From: Microvelia longipes
Lineage: Eukaryota; Arthropoda; Insecta; Hemiptera; Veliidae
DNA: 64,000 bases
Assembly (NCBI GenBank): GCA_018340805.1
Contig: JACMZG010001913.1
Location: forward strand, 34,818,272 to 34,882,271
Direction: 5' to 3'
Shown one piece after another: positions 31,721 to 44,550 of the stretch. How positions within the stretch are numbered: the first letter of the stretch is position 1; every line of letters begins with the position of its first letter. The notes beneath the pieces were generated by a model. It searched no databases and was not told the DNA's origin. It was given only the letters and a program-made list of their open reading frames with translations. The translations under genes were made by a program, and so were the position numbers.

Positions 31721-33894
31721 AAGCAGCTGGGTAGAGCAAATAATAATTTTTAAAAAATGATAAAATAGTACAACCAAATATATTATTGATTAAAATAAGT
31801 AATAATAAAAATGATGGCTATAAATAAGAGTATACCTTGTGGAGAGTTTATCTGAAAGGGGATTAATCACTAAGCAATACACACTGAATTTTCGTTTTAA
31901 ATTATAATTATTGTACAGAAACCAGGTTATTTGCACTGGTTCTTGGTCTCTGTACAAGTAAGCTTGATGATAACGATGATGAAAAAAAGTAGAAAAAAAG
32001 AACTTAAGGCTAAACTACAACTAAGTATTAAAAAACAAAAATGTTGGTTTTTTAACCACATAATTATATTTGAACCAAAAATTAAACATAAAACAGTTCC
32101 CAAAAAAATGAAGCAGACAAAGCTTAAAAACAAAAAAAAATATATATTGTTACGAAAGTAAATTAAGTTCTTTAAAAAACTGAGAAGATTCAAAGTAACA
32201 TCTAAATCATAACACTTGATATTAAATACACCACCAAAATAAAGCAATAAAACATAAAATGAAAATAAACAAGGACTGTATGTATGTTAACAAAATAAAT
32301 GGTTGAAAATATATCTAATGACATATGATCACCAGATTAAATTAATATAATAAAAGAATAAATTTACTGCACTAAAATAATGTAAGACTGAAAATAAAAC
32401 TACTTTGATCAAAATAAGTTGATGTAATTGCTTTATTTTGGACAAGTGAATTAAAATAAAACAAATATATGTATTTATAATAACTATAAGAAAAGTCTTA
32501 TAAAGTCCATTGACAAAATTATTATAGAGAATCAAATTTTGATATTTATGAGACTTAAACTGCATGAAACTACAGAAAACAATTAGAAAAATAAATATTA
32601 AAAAAAAAAATACTAATAAAGGAATAGCAGTTTTGTAGAAAAGCAAAAATGCAAAATTACTTTTATCAAATAAAGAATGTAGATTGAGAATATTATAATA
32701 AATGATAATGATTATATTGGTTGAGTATATTTTATTTATCAGTGTAAGTTTTGTGTGAATTAATGAATATGTTATTTGAGTGATTATATAAGATATGATA
32801 ATATAGAATAAAAGGATAGGAAACATGGGTAAGTAGCAAATGATGACTGAAGAAAGTCCTGATGATTATGTTAGCAAATTTGATTCATGGATAGCTAACG
32901 AAAACATGCAGAGATAATTAATGATTAAGAGTATGTACCTTTGATGATGATGATAAAGGAATGATCTGACCTGAACCAGTTATTTTGGTGAAACCCTGAT
33001 GATGATGATGATGAGGTTATCCACTCCAATACAACATAGAACATTGGTGATCTTGCGATGATGGTCATCATGAATATATTGAATCCATAAATGATCATTC
33101 CATTGAATAGTGATCACTAAACTAAGTTTAGGTTAAACTGAGAACTATTGTGCACAATAAAACTAGTCCGGAATTTAACTTAAGTTATTTAAAAGGTAAA
33201 ACCTTAAGTCAATGATTCACAATGATCACTACAATGACTAGGTATATCTTAAACTTTGAAGAGGTTTAAAAACTAAATTTTGATGAATGTTTAGCACAAG
33301 ATGAGATGAGCTCTTCAAGGAAACAACTACAACTGGCAGTGTGTAGAGATGCTGGTAAGAAAGGAAGGAAAAGATATTTATGATAGACAAAATAGATGGT
33401 TAAGATGTGAAAGTGTTAAGATTTGGGTGAGAAAGTTTTGTGTTGGTAATAAAAGAAATAGTAAAGTAATAAAAATATAAAAATAGATAAAGATAATAAT
33501 AAAATCATAAAAATGAATAAAGGACAAAAGGAAGATAGTTATAGATAGACATATATAGATAGAAGGCCTAATATTAATAATACTAATTTTTGAACCAAAA
33601 CAAAACAATCATAGATAAAGAACAATAGTTCAGATTAAAAGGGCAAAATTAAATGAAACTCAAACAATTATAATTTATTATATCACTTATCAATTAAAAT
33701 AAACAAAGGCTATGTGATGCACTGTAAAACTGTTAAGTGCCGAATAAGCAGTGCTGTAGGGACTCTAGGCCCTTATATTATAGAGTCCCTACGGTAAACC
33801 CTAACAATAATTGTCACAACTTGGTTTAAGTGTCAGGACAGGAGGGAGCTACACATAGCTGGTATTTATAGCAAACCTTCTAACTCCTGTCCTA
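31721..33894. other. Strand-asymmetric A-rich DNA, no gene; hairpin at 33756-33792
   Basis: The + strand is A-rich, so the minus strand shows long hydrophobic open frames (for example 165 codons at 32329-32826) of Ile/Leu/Phe/Tyr without any domain. GATGAT-rich tracts lie at about 32930-33070. A perfect 12 bp hairpin, GTAGGGACTCTA / TAGAGTCCCTAC, spans 33756-33792. On the minus strand, TGTTAGGACAGGAG and GCTATAAATACC near 33850-33895 look like an LTR start with a TATA box, but I found no partner copy. Confidence 0.5.
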
Positions 33895-34146
33895 ACAGAA
33901 GATAATGTAACAACGTAAAATAACGACAAGAACACCACGGAAGATAATGTAAGAACGTAAAATAACAGTAAGAAAACAACGGAAGATAATGTAAGAACGT
34001 AAAATAACGACAAGAACACCACGGAAGATAATGTAAGAACGTAAAATAACAGTAAGAAAACAACGGAAGATAATGTAGCTACGTAAAATTATGGCAAATA
34101 AACAACAGAAAATAATGTAATAAATCAAAATAATGGCAAAAAACAA
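33895..34146. repeat. 42 bp minisatellite with 84 bp higher-order alternation
   Basis: Six units of GGAAGATAATGTAAGAACGT followed by AAAATAACGACAAGAACACC or its alternative AAAATAACAGTAAGAAAACA. The two variants alternate in the first four units, and the last two are degenerate. A unit divisible by three keeps the minus-strand frames open, giving repetitive peptides that are not genes. Confidence 0.85.
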
Positions 34147-35432
34147 CGGTAGATACTATAACCTATAGTCTAAGGTTATTATAAAATAAAATGTATATGT
34201 AAACTAAACAAAGCATTTTTAGGTTTAATAATAATTTTGTAGAACACCTACATTATTGCATAATAATGTTTGTTAGTTTTTAGTTCTATAAAATATTAGT
34301 ATTTATTTTGAATAGAATGTATCAGTGAATTTTAAAATAAAAAGTTTGCATTTTAAATTCAGGTTGTTTTTAATTCTTTGTCACACGTCTTCCAAAATTT
34401 TATTTATTTTTTAAAAAAAGTATAAAACTTTTTTTTTAGTTTTGGCTAAAACTTTTATGCATTTTCATACAATTTCGTTCATTAAGACAAGAAACTAAGT
34501 CATATTTTAAGACAAGGCGTAAAATAAAGAAGCAAAATGAAATAGTCAACGTATATAACGTTACAAAAATATGTATAATAAAAAATTCGCTAAAACAAAA
34601 AGTAAAAATGTTTCTCAATTTTTCTTTTGTTTTACTTTTCTAAACATAACAGTAAAACAAACATGTTTTACTCCTTTGGGAACCAAATAAATGAACACGT
34701 TAAGATTTTTCCCAAAAAAATTTTGTACATTTTTATGTGAATAATGCTTGAAGATAGCAAGAATATTTTTCACTGAACCGTATTTTAGGATAGCACATTT
34801 TTTAAGGAAAATTATTTTCTTGAACTCTTTTACAAAAAAAAATCACATTCGAGTTTTTTATGACTTGCTTTTTATTGCTCGTGAAAAGTTGTTGAAAGAG
34901 AAAAAAGCGTTAAATTTGAAAAAAAAAATCTTTAGTTTGGTTGAAGTAAAGGTATTTTATTTTTGAAACATTTTTATCCACCTTTAAACTATTTTTTAAA
35001 TTATGTATTCAAAGAACTTTCAACAAGGAACTCAAAATATGATGTTTTTTCTATGTTTTTTACGTTTTCTGGATTTTTTATTTTTCTTCAAAACAAAAAG
35101 TTATAATAACTAATAACTTTTGTTCGAACAAATGCTGAATTTATCATGTAATTTATTTATCAGGTCCTTCAAAAATTTTGGGGCACCAAAAAACAATGAG
35201 TTAGTGCTCCTTAGAGCTACTATAATTGTTCTACCTAATACTGAAAAAAATAAAAGGTCACTCCTCAGATCAAGATGTTAACTTACAATTAAGCAGAGCG
35301 ATTTGGATTCAATAAGAGATCATTATATCAGTGCCTAAAACACAAAAAGACAAAAAAACGTAAAAAAACAATACATAAGAGAAATAAAAAAGAAAACAGA
35401 AAAAGTACACAATTGGAGTGAACCAAAAAAAT
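34147..35432. other. AT-rich DNA, no gene seen
   Basis: Long T and A runs. The small open frames have no protein features. Confidence 0.45.
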
Positions 35433-35575
35433 CGGGTACGATTTTTACCTCGGAACCTTTTCTAATCACATCGGATTCACTACGCTCGATCTCAGAATAT
35501 ACATTTCGCCAAATTTATACAATAACACATTTGGAACTCGCTTCGCTCGCCCTCAGATAGTTTATACATCAGTTG
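35433..35575. repeat. Copy of the 'GCTTCGCTCG' dispersed repeat
   Basis: The left end ATCGGGTACGATTTTTACCT, then CGGAACC, is followed by GGATTCACTACGCTCGATCT and GGAACTCGCTTCGCTCGCCC, i.e. two internal units. Confidence 0.55.
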
Positions 35576-37373
35576 AATTTTCAGTGGTCCAGACCATCCA
35601 GACACTGACAACGATGCGTCTTAACTTTTTTGATCCCACAAATATCATGGATGTACTTTTCGCATTAAAACGTAACTTAGTGTACATATTTATTACAAAA
35701 AAGTAATTACTTGTATTAAATTTCAATTCAATTGGATAATTTTTCGATTTTTAAATGTTTTTAAAAATAGTACTCAAGTCATCCGATAAAATTGAATTAA
35801 TGCTGATAATAAGATAAAACTTGGTACATATGATAGTATTATATATGGCTACATACGTGCAAAATCTGTATCCGATCATTGTTTGATTAATAAATCAGAA
35901 AATTGTACTTTTTGCTCTAAAATTCTATTAACTAATTAAGTTCAGTAGGGGTTTAATTTCCTGCCGTGAGCAGATAAAAGAAGTTTATACTCTTGTTGAG
36001 TAGACTTTGTTCATAACGATATTTAAGTTCTCTACGCCCACTGTTCAAAACATGTGCAGAAGTCCAACAAAGCCTAACGTTGACTCAATGTAGAACGGAT
36101 TTATAAGCCAACAATAAATCTTTAAAAATGTGGTATTAAAAAATGGTATTTCCTATTTTATTTACAAGTGTCCTCAACACTCATAAGTTTCCTTAAAATT
36201 TCTAACACTTCATAAATTACGACTATTGTTTTCAAAATTCAATAAATATCTATGCTTTAGTTTGAAACTTTTAATTACCAAAAAGTATAAACAAAATTAC
36301 CATGTTTGGTTAATATTATTGATATTAATGTAATGGTAAATTTGAACAGGCATGATTTGACTAACTTGAGGTAGAGACAATTTACAATAATGTAGGACAT
36401 TATTGTCCCTAATTTTTGAATGATTTAAATTTTGGTGCATTTTAAATGTTCCATCGGTTATATTTTATTTTAGAGTGGGTAGCTACAAGACAACATCGCA
36501 GTACTACAGGCTCCTAATGATGAAACAATTAAAACAAAATCTTAGAAACATATTTTTCTTTGTAAATATTCTCTTTTCCGAAAGATATTTAACCGCGGAA
36601 GCTGACGCTTTCTTATTAAAGGAAAAACTCATTGTATTAACTTCCACGTAAGCAATTCATTAGTGAATTCTCCTTGTTTGCCAAAGAAACATAGAGAAAT
36701 TAAGCTTCACTAATTTTCCATAACTAAACTAATTTTAGAATTTTCCGTAAATTCTCTCGTATGAGTAATAAACAGTAGTGTCTCTTGGTAAGTAACTCCA
36801 GCTTAAGTTATAATAGCAATGCTTTGAAGTTATACCAGGATAAATACGCCTATCTGGCAGCCTTTGTCGTCCCATTCTACTTCTATTGTAGAAATAGAGG
36901 GATTTACTTTCATGTGGGTAGTATAATTTAATTAAAAGATAATTACATAAAGGTTTTAGCTTCAGTAGCGAAGCATTCATAAGGATTAGCAACCAATACA
37001 TATGGTTAACTCTTAAACACTTACATGATGCTTTCTCTATAATACTTAAATCTATTTTAGTTATTGTTGTGAATAAAAGCGATTTCTTATTTGGAAATAT
37101 TTATCATCAATCGTGTCCTTCCTTGATGGTAAAGCACCTCGATGATTTTTGCTTAAAATTGTTAATGCTCTAAACGTCGTACTGTGAAGTAGACTGGTGG
37201 AGTGGAATACATTTGTGAATTTTATATTTATTTTAAATAAAAGTCCTGGATACTGATGCCGGATGCATTAAAAATTACATAAGAATTGGGTACATAAGTA
37301 TAAGCTTACGTGCTTTCAGTGTTATCAAAAAGAGATAATTTTAATAGTAGTATTACCTAATGTTTATCACAGT
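35576..37373. other. AT-rich DNA, no gene seen
   Basis: No coding, RNA or repeat feature recognised. Confidence 0.45.
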
Positions 37374-37640
37374 GGCCCGGGTTCTCGGTGGTTTAATGAT
37401 CAGCACGTACGGCTGCCACCCAGACAGTCCAGGTTCGATTCCGTTCGGGGCCTCTTGGATGTTTTATGCGAGGGATGGAAATCCTTACACGCACCGTCTT
37501 TCAGAAAGTACGTTAAGCCGGTGGTTCCGAGCCTGTGCGATCTCAGGTACTCGTAAAAGACTTCTAACCTAAAATTAACCTGGGTTTAGGCAAAATTTAG
37601 GACCCTCAATAGTTTATATTAAATTTATATGTTTCTGTCT
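37374..37640 (+). mobile_element. tRNA-derived SINE, third type
   Basis: The tRNA-like head at 37374-37452 begins GGCCCGGGTTCTCGGTGG, contains a perfect box B (GGTTCGATTCC, 37432-37442) and closes with CGGGGCC, complementary to its start. The body continues ACGTTAAGCCGGTGGTTCCG, then CGATCTCAGGTACTCGTAAA. That body matches the minus-strand element at 48996-49128, whose tRNA-like head differs. No clear flanking duplication was found. Confidence 0.75.
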
Positions 37641-39194
37641 TAAGGTTTCGAGGGCAGGAAAGCCTGATCTGGCAGTGGGGCACGTGTAGTTTCTAGTTAA
37701 AGCTACAGAAACATAGAGTAAAATCACAGATCTTCTGTGGATTAGATGTAAAATGCCCCACGAATCAAAAGGTAGAACACTATCTTCTATCTAAAGGAGT
37801 CAGCAAAAAGGTCCCAACTAATGTGATCTATCACCGTAGGGCCCAACTAGGGTACATGCTAGGTGATCTATTAGCTAGGTGATCTACTAGCCTCTTCTTT
37901 ATTACTATCACTATCACATACGTGGGCCACATACCATATTAATTTAATATCACTATGAAATAGAATTCTTTTAAATAATTACTCGAGTTACTTACTCCCA
38001 CGGGTTAATTCTTAACAAGAAGATTTATACTCGAAACTAAAATTAATTTTTCTCTCACTGAAAGAAGGAGAAAAGTGATTTGTTTCTTCTTCAGGAGGAA
38101 ATTTTTCTTAATGTTTTCCTTTGCTACACAATTGCTGTTCTTTAAACCATTAGGAAAAGCAATAGCTTTCCTTCTTGTTTTTATTAAATTATCTTTATTA
38201 CTCATTCTTTTCCTAAAAAATGTTTCCCTCTAGTAATATTTTTAGAAATCCCCCTTACAAATTTATTTTTTAACATTTAAAAAGAAGGTTGAAAATTTGA
38301 ATACGTAGTTAGATTAGCTGTGTGTTGATATTAGCAAGACTCTCTCTAAAAAGGCTTTATTTTGAAGTTTTTCCAAATTTCATTTGATCTTTTCATACGG
38401 GTCAACATTACTTTTAAAAATAGAGTTTCCACTGAATTTTAAAAATAAATAAAACAAATTTTAGAAACACGAAAAAAGCTTTTAATATAACACGAACTAA
38501 TACTTTTAATGTATGTATTTTTCTTACCTTATACTACAAACGACCTAAAACTTTCAAACTGTTGGCCGTTTTTCAACGCTATATGAGATATAACAAGTAC
38601 CCTAAAAACATAAAGAGCAAGTAAAAACAACTTTATAGCTGTTTAACTTTTCATTTAAAATTTATCAGAGCTGCAATACTTCAAATTATAGTCAAAGGTT
38701 TGTTAAAATCTGTCAAAAATTAATGTTATACTACTTGAAATTTAAAATTACTAATGATATAAAACAATAATAAAATATATTTCTAAGTTTAATTAATTTA
38801 AACTTGACTGTCAAGTATGGTCATATGTATCTTATAATACTTTTATAAGATTATGCTCAGCTGTTATATAATTTGATTAAATGTCTATCTATTGTAATAC
38901 CCTCCGGAGCATTAATCTAAATAAACCTTAAGTTCTGTCAGCCTAGGCATTAGTTTGATTTATTATTCAGAGGGTGGTAAGATTGAATTAATACCGACTC
39001 ACGCCTTTTGTAGACATGACGTTCTGACAACGAGCAAAACTAGTTCGGTCACACCTAAAATTTGGGATAACTATTGAATTCTGAGGTTAAAGATGAATTA
39101 ACTTTTAGGGAAAATCTTTGATGGTTTTTATTAATAAGCTATCTTAGATTTTGTTTATTAAATATCTTTAATGTTTATATATTAAATATTTGCT
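37641..39194. other. AT-rich DNA, no gene seen
   Basis: No coding, RNA or repeat feature recognised. Confidence 0.45.
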
Positions 39195-39556
39195 TGTTAC
39201 ATTTCCTAGGTGTCTCTCGCACAATTATATTGTGCCAACTATTCATGTTTTGCAAAACTCAGTAGCAGTAGTATTAAATGATATATGTTTTGCTTGCCAT
39301 GCATGATGGCGGTAAGAGAGCACAGATCGTCTCTGGTAAATACTTCACATTATATTCTTCGGAATTAATTGAAGGTCAGAGTGAGTTCAGACTCTGTCGG
39401 CACCCTGATGATTTAGACCTAACGAAATAGAGTGGGACATGACATTATGTCAAGCCATCAATGATGACGAATGTCGAATGATGGAACAGTTCCCAGATGT
39501 AGTATTGCATTTTGCTTGTTACATTTCCTAGGTGTCTCTCGCACAATTATATTGTA
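39195..39556 (+). mobile_element. Hammerhead-like element, copy 2, with 322 bp direct-repeat ends
   Basis: CTTGTTACATTTCCTAGGTG, TCTCTCGCACAATTATATTG occurs at 39195-39234 and again at 39517-39556. This is the pattern expected of a partial head-to-tail dimer with a 322 bp unit. The unit between includes the hammerhead-like core at 39391-39433 and the ~110 bp stretch shared with 28051-28169. No open frame of note. Confidence 0.65.
39391..39433 (+). ncRNA. Hammerhead-ribozyme-like core, copy 2
   Basis: ACTCTGTC (39391-39398, ending in a valid GUC triplet) is followed by GGCACC, CTGATGA (39405-39411), TTTAGACCTAAC, GAAA (39424-39427) and TAGAGT. ACUCUGU and AUAGAGU pair over 7 bp as stem III. 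Stem II is weakened (first pair U-C, then UUA/UAA), and stem I is only GG/CC around CA. Compared with copy 1 it has the correct cleavage triplet but a poorer stem II. Activity is doubtful. Confidence 0.42.
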
Positions 39557-39769
39557 TCAAAACTTATTTGAATAATAAAATGTTCTATATATTTAAATAA
39601 ATTAAAGGCATATTTAATTTACGGAAAATGTTGTTTAAGTACAAAAAAAATTAAACCACATCTGTGGTATTACAGTCTCAAGAAATTTAAAACAGGGCTG
39701 CCACACTGACCGTATGGCAGCTAATAAAACGTCATTTCAAGTCAGTTTTACTAAAGAAATGTGTCACAT

Positions 39770-40262
39770 CAGCCATTTAATGACTAAAAACGGTATACGC
39801 TCTATGACTCATCAGTCATTTAGTAATTAAACACAGTAATTAATACAAAAGCAATGTGACTCATTAGTCATATATTAACTATAGAACAGTATTAGCATTG
39901 TGACTTATCAAACATTTTTGTAATTAAAAACGTATAATTAATAATAAAAATATTATAATAACTAAAACGTACGATACAATAGAACTTTGACTCATAAGTC
40001 ATATTACCTAAAAACAGAATTAGCAATGTGACTGACTCATAAGACATTTTAGTAATTGAAAGCGTACGATACAATAGAACTTTGACTCATAAGTCATATT
40101 ACCTAAAAACGGAATTAGCAATGTGACTCATAAGACATTTTAGTAATTAAAAACGTATGATACAATAGCACATTGACTCATAAGTCATTTTAACTGAAAG
40201 GTATTAGCATTGTGGCTCATATGATACTTAGTAATTAACTAATGCGAATCATTAGTAATTTT
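39770..40262. repeat. Tandem repeat, ~97 bp unit, rich in TGACTCAT
   Basis: Four to five diverged units built from ACGTACGATACAATAG, TTGACTCATAAGTCATATTA, GAATTAGCAATGTGACTCAT and TTTTAGTAATT. Each unit contains two TGACTCAT or near copies, some as the palindrome TGACTCATAAGTCA. Confidence 0.8.
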
Positions 40263-41118
40263 TATTTTAGTTCGTACAAATAATAAAGAAAATGAGGTGA
40301 GTTAATGAAAAAAATATGTTTTCTTTGAAGAATATTGAGCTTAAGAGATTCTATGTGGGTCTACTTTACCTTAAAAGGCTTACTTGACTTTATTTGAAAA
40401 TCATGGGACTATTTTTAGATAACAATTTATCTATGAGCTAAATATTCACGAATGAGTATGATAATCTTTATAAATTATATTTTCAGTGAAAAGGCTAATT
40501 AAATTATTTTTAATATTATTTACATTGTATCTATAAATACTTTATGTTAATTTATATATTTGATATAATATGTATATTAAACATACTATTAATAAATTAT
40601 GTCCATTCATTAAATAGAACTAAATTTTCTAAAATGATTTCCCTAATAATATGTTAAAATAAAATTTATGTCTATTGAAATTACTAATTAACGTATTTAG
40701 GCCCTAATATGTAATTTGTATTTTATGCAAGAATTGTTCCAAATTAAAATTTAAAACAGTCCAATATATTCATGGAAACGTTGGTTTAATTCAAATTAAC
40801 AAGTAACAATAAATTGGTTACGTTAAAGAGAGTTAATATAGGCTGAATTGAAAAGACCTTTATCATTGAAATACATGAACACTAAATTTTGTTATATGTT
40901 TTGGTTTCATTGTTAAACAGTCCTAGACTATTCTTTACAGTCTTTAGAATGATTTAGTATTTATAAGTCTAGTTAAAATTAAAATCATGTATTGTATAAA
41001 CTTTCATTTGAAATTTTACATATATTTTTTGTATGCTTGAAATAAATTTAATGAAATTAATTTATTACTTTTTTCTTAAATCGTAATCTAAACATCTAAT
41101 ATATTTAATATTTTCTTA

Positions 41119-41124
<6 letters not shown>
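40263..41124. other. AT-rich DNA, no gene seen
   Basis: Nothing recognised. Confidence 0.45.

Positions 41125-41186
<62 letters not shown>
41125..41186. repeat. (TA)n microsatellite
   Basis: About 60 bp of uninterrupted TA. Confidence 0.92.
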
Positions 41187-41191
<5 letters not shown>

Positions 41192-41813
41192 GGTATGTAT
41201 TTCTATCGAATTTTTATAAACAATCTATCTCTCGGCAAAACTTTAATGGCGGGAAAAAGGTCTAAGTATATGTATTTTGGGAAAGCTGAATAAAATTAAA
41301 CTGATTTGGGACTAAGTTGCACAAATTCCAAAATAACAAAGAAACTAATAGTTTTTGAAAGGGAAATAATAAATCAAAGGTGTCGTGTTTCTGATTATCT
41401 AGATAACCAATCTAGTAAAACCAGTTTCTGCAACCCAAATTGCTAAATAACCAAGTAAAATAACCAAAAAAAAAACTCATTTTTAGTTTTCAAATTGATG
41501 GAGAAATGTAATACAGAATATTGTATAACATATTATTTAAATACCCAACTCAGTCAGGCCGCAGGGGTGGGCTTAAGTTAGAACTTAGTCTCAGAATCTA
41601 AGTCCAGAATACAATATGGTTTCAATCCTTTCAAATAACAAATAGAGCGCCAGGTTCTCTTTAGATTACTGTAGGAAAAGAACCAAACCTATGGTGCCTT
41701 CATTGAAGTCCAAATGGACTTAACAATAATATGACGTAAGGTTACTTACAAACTAAGTACTCAATAAAGAATAAATCATTTCATTTAAAGTTTATAAGAT
41801 TAAACTATATTGT

Positions 41814-42676
41814 TAACTTCTATATGTTTTTCATAACAAAATATTGATTCTTATTAATAATTAAATTCAATTCATACTGTAAAGAGGTTTTCATAACCTG
41901 GTTACGATTCATAACCACAGTTACGACGATTAAATATATATATTCTTATTGCATCACTATGAAAGATGACAGAAAAAGTAAAATCATACCTTAGGTTTAA
42001 ATAAAGCTTCGCAATACTTAAAACTAACTTAAATTAAAAGCATAAAACTAGAATGTGTTAAGAGGTTGGTTGAGGAGAAGGGATGAACGGTTGACTAAAA
42101 TACGTTCTACTCATTTTAATCAGATTTGGAACCAAGTACCATGCCTAGACCTGCCATCTTAGCCAAGACTAGAACCCTGTAAAATAAATCGAGAACGGAA
42201 CCATTAGAAAATATGAAAAGCGAGCTACGTCAACATGGTGAATGACATAGACATAGAAGTATAAAATTACGAATCTTACCTTCATTTGAAGGGTGACTAT
42301 AACTTTTACAGACTATCCTGAACATCATAACCAAACTAAATTCTTACACCAAAAACAAATTAAAACCACTCTCAAATTAATAAAGAAAAAGGGACAAGCC
42401 CTCGGCAACGCCGAGGCCACAAGCGGACCACCTTAATTTCTTAACCTCCGTTGTGAGTGAAAAATCAAAGCCTCCTCAATATTATACTTCAAAACTAAAT
42501 TAAATAAAATGAAGGAACTATTCAGCCAAAATAAAATATACACCAATAGAAAAGAAATAAACCAGGTTAAAAAAATAAAACTATCCAAAATTAAAATAAA
42601 ATAAATTTTCAAAGAATTTCTATAAAAATCCCGCGGATTTTTAAACTTAAAAATTCAAACTAAAATTTCCGTTACA
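41814..42676 (-). repeat. 3' LTR of the non-autonomous element
   Basis: About 860 bp, ending (on +) CCGTTACA. It contains a CCTCGGCAACGCCGAGG hairpin. Differences from the other LTR are mostly homopolymer-length changes. Confidence 0.82.
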
Positions 42677-44550
42677 CAACTCCCCCTCTTAAAATGAAAG
42701 AAAGAACAAGGACCGAGCTGTGAAAAAAAGAATACATTTACCAAAAAAAAAAAATACCTTAGAAACACAACTACTACAAATAATATAATCTTCTCGATAT
42801 AACTGTTTTTTACAATAAATCGCTTGGCCGCCAAGGTCTAAAGAACTTTTGGCCGCCAGGAAACATGGTTTTAGGACCCGAACGCATCAGAGAAAAATCC
42901 TGACAAGAGGTCTAACACAAGGAACAAAACACCTGCTTTGAGTATTCAACACCTCACATACTGTTTTACTCTCACGAGAAAGACATATCACTCGACACAC
43001 TCAAAAACTAACCTTTCTCATGAGATATCAAACAGCAATAAGAAACTATAAATACTCAAAGTAAATTAAATCAAATCGCAGACTTCAATATGCAAAGCCC
43101 AGGATTCTATCTCTAAATTGAATCCATAATAAGATCCCTCTAAGAAGAAAGATCGCAAAGAACAACAAATTCCTAAGGAGAAGGAACAACGAACAAATTC
43201 AAATTTACTAATTTGACCTGAAACCTAACTAAGAATATACTTAGTAGAATAATCCGTCTGGAGACGAAACTCAAGCCAAACCTAATAATAGAACAAAAAA
43301 ATAGAAAAACAGGCAATATAAATCACCAATAATCCGCCAAAGCGACACCTAATTCTAACTATATCATAAGTATGACGTCACGAGGACTCCAGTACTTATG
43401 TAGGCCTAGGGACCAATCAAATTGTCCTAGCCTATACTACGTTCTCAGAACCAAACATCTGTTTCTTCCCTTGAACTGACATAGAAGGTACCATTCTACA
43501 CCTACAGGGAACTCTTGAAACAGAGAAATCCAGCAAAACTGAAATGGCTTTTAGAGAACAGTGAGCAGCTCTGGCCGAAGCTCTCACTCATTCAGGGTGC
43601 GGCAAGACTCTGATGTCTTCAACCAGCACTAGAGAACTCAGCGCCTCTACAGCTTAAAATTTAGAGGGTTCTGCACCTCTACAGCAAAAATTAGAGGATT
43701 CAGCACCTCTGCAGCTAGTGTCAGGAGACCAGTAGACACTGTCTCTGTTGACTTGAGACTAGACAATATTGTCTCTCAAATAGATTAACCAAGGATCAAA
43801 CCACAAAAGTGTAAATCCGGCTGAACCGAAAGACCCTGTGGAAATCTTCAAAACCCTAGAACAATCCTAAGGAATAAAAAAAAATAAAATGAAGCTATAA
43901 AAACAGGGGCCAAAACAAGACGCGCATACGCGACATCCAAATTAACACAAAGAAAGAATGGCCAAATAAAAAACTAAATGAAATATAAATTAATGTATAA
44001 GATAGAAAAGGGCCAATATCATCACCGCCATCAAGACGTGATACTACTAGAAAAGAAAACGGCCAAAATAAAATAAAACTACAGATAGGAAAAATAAAAT
44101 AGAGAAAAAAAATCAGGGCAAAACATAACTTACAAGTAATGTGGAAATCTCAAAAATAAACGCCCAAAATAACAGTAAATATGAAATAATTAAAACAAAT
44201 AAATAGGTAATAATAAAGCATCTCTCAGAAATCCTGACAATAGGACATGGTACTTAAAAACAGTCTAACAGAAAGTCTTAGGACAGTTGGAAAGACAGAG
44301 ATTAGGATTTTATGACGGATTATAACATAACCGGTAGGTATGTGATAAGTAATGATCCTAAATAAAAGTCATAAACTTACATAATAATCAAAATGCTAGG
44401 TTTCATCAAATTGAAATTTTAAGTAGAATGCCCTCATTGTCAATCATACATAACAGCCTTGTTGCATTATTAACAACTAAATCCCTAAAAATAGGTAAAA
44501 ACTGTCGTACTCTTGACAAAACACTCAGTAATTCTACATAAAAATACTAC
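42677..44550 (-). other. Internal region of the non-autonomous LTR element
   Basis: No coding similarity. A short tandem tract near 43635-43715 repeats CACCTCTACAGC with TTAGAGG. CTTGGCCGCCAAGG-like repeats lie near 42825-42860. It starts with the polypurine tract complement CAACTCCCCCTCTT at 42677. Confidence 0.7.

Noticed and set aside
31927..32247. 106-codon minus-strand hydrophobic open frame
   Set aside because: Same compositional effect, also open on the opposite strand as a Lys-rich frame.
32329..32826. 165-codon minus-strand open frame, very hydrophobic
   Set aside because: Ile/Leu/Phe/Tyr composition follows the A-rich + strand; no domain, no neighbouring exon and no codon structure unlike noise.
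33840..33900. LTR-like TGTTAGG start with a TATA box on the minus strand
   Set aside because: No second copy, polypurine tract or primer site found within the window.
33866..34146. Repetitive minus-strand frames resembling a repeat protein
   Set aside because: A 42 bp minisatellite unit divisible by three keeps frames open; no start context or conserved residues.
37374..37452. Possible real tRNA gene on the + strand
   Set aside because: Box B is perfect, but box A is poor and the sequence continues into a SINE body shared with another locus.
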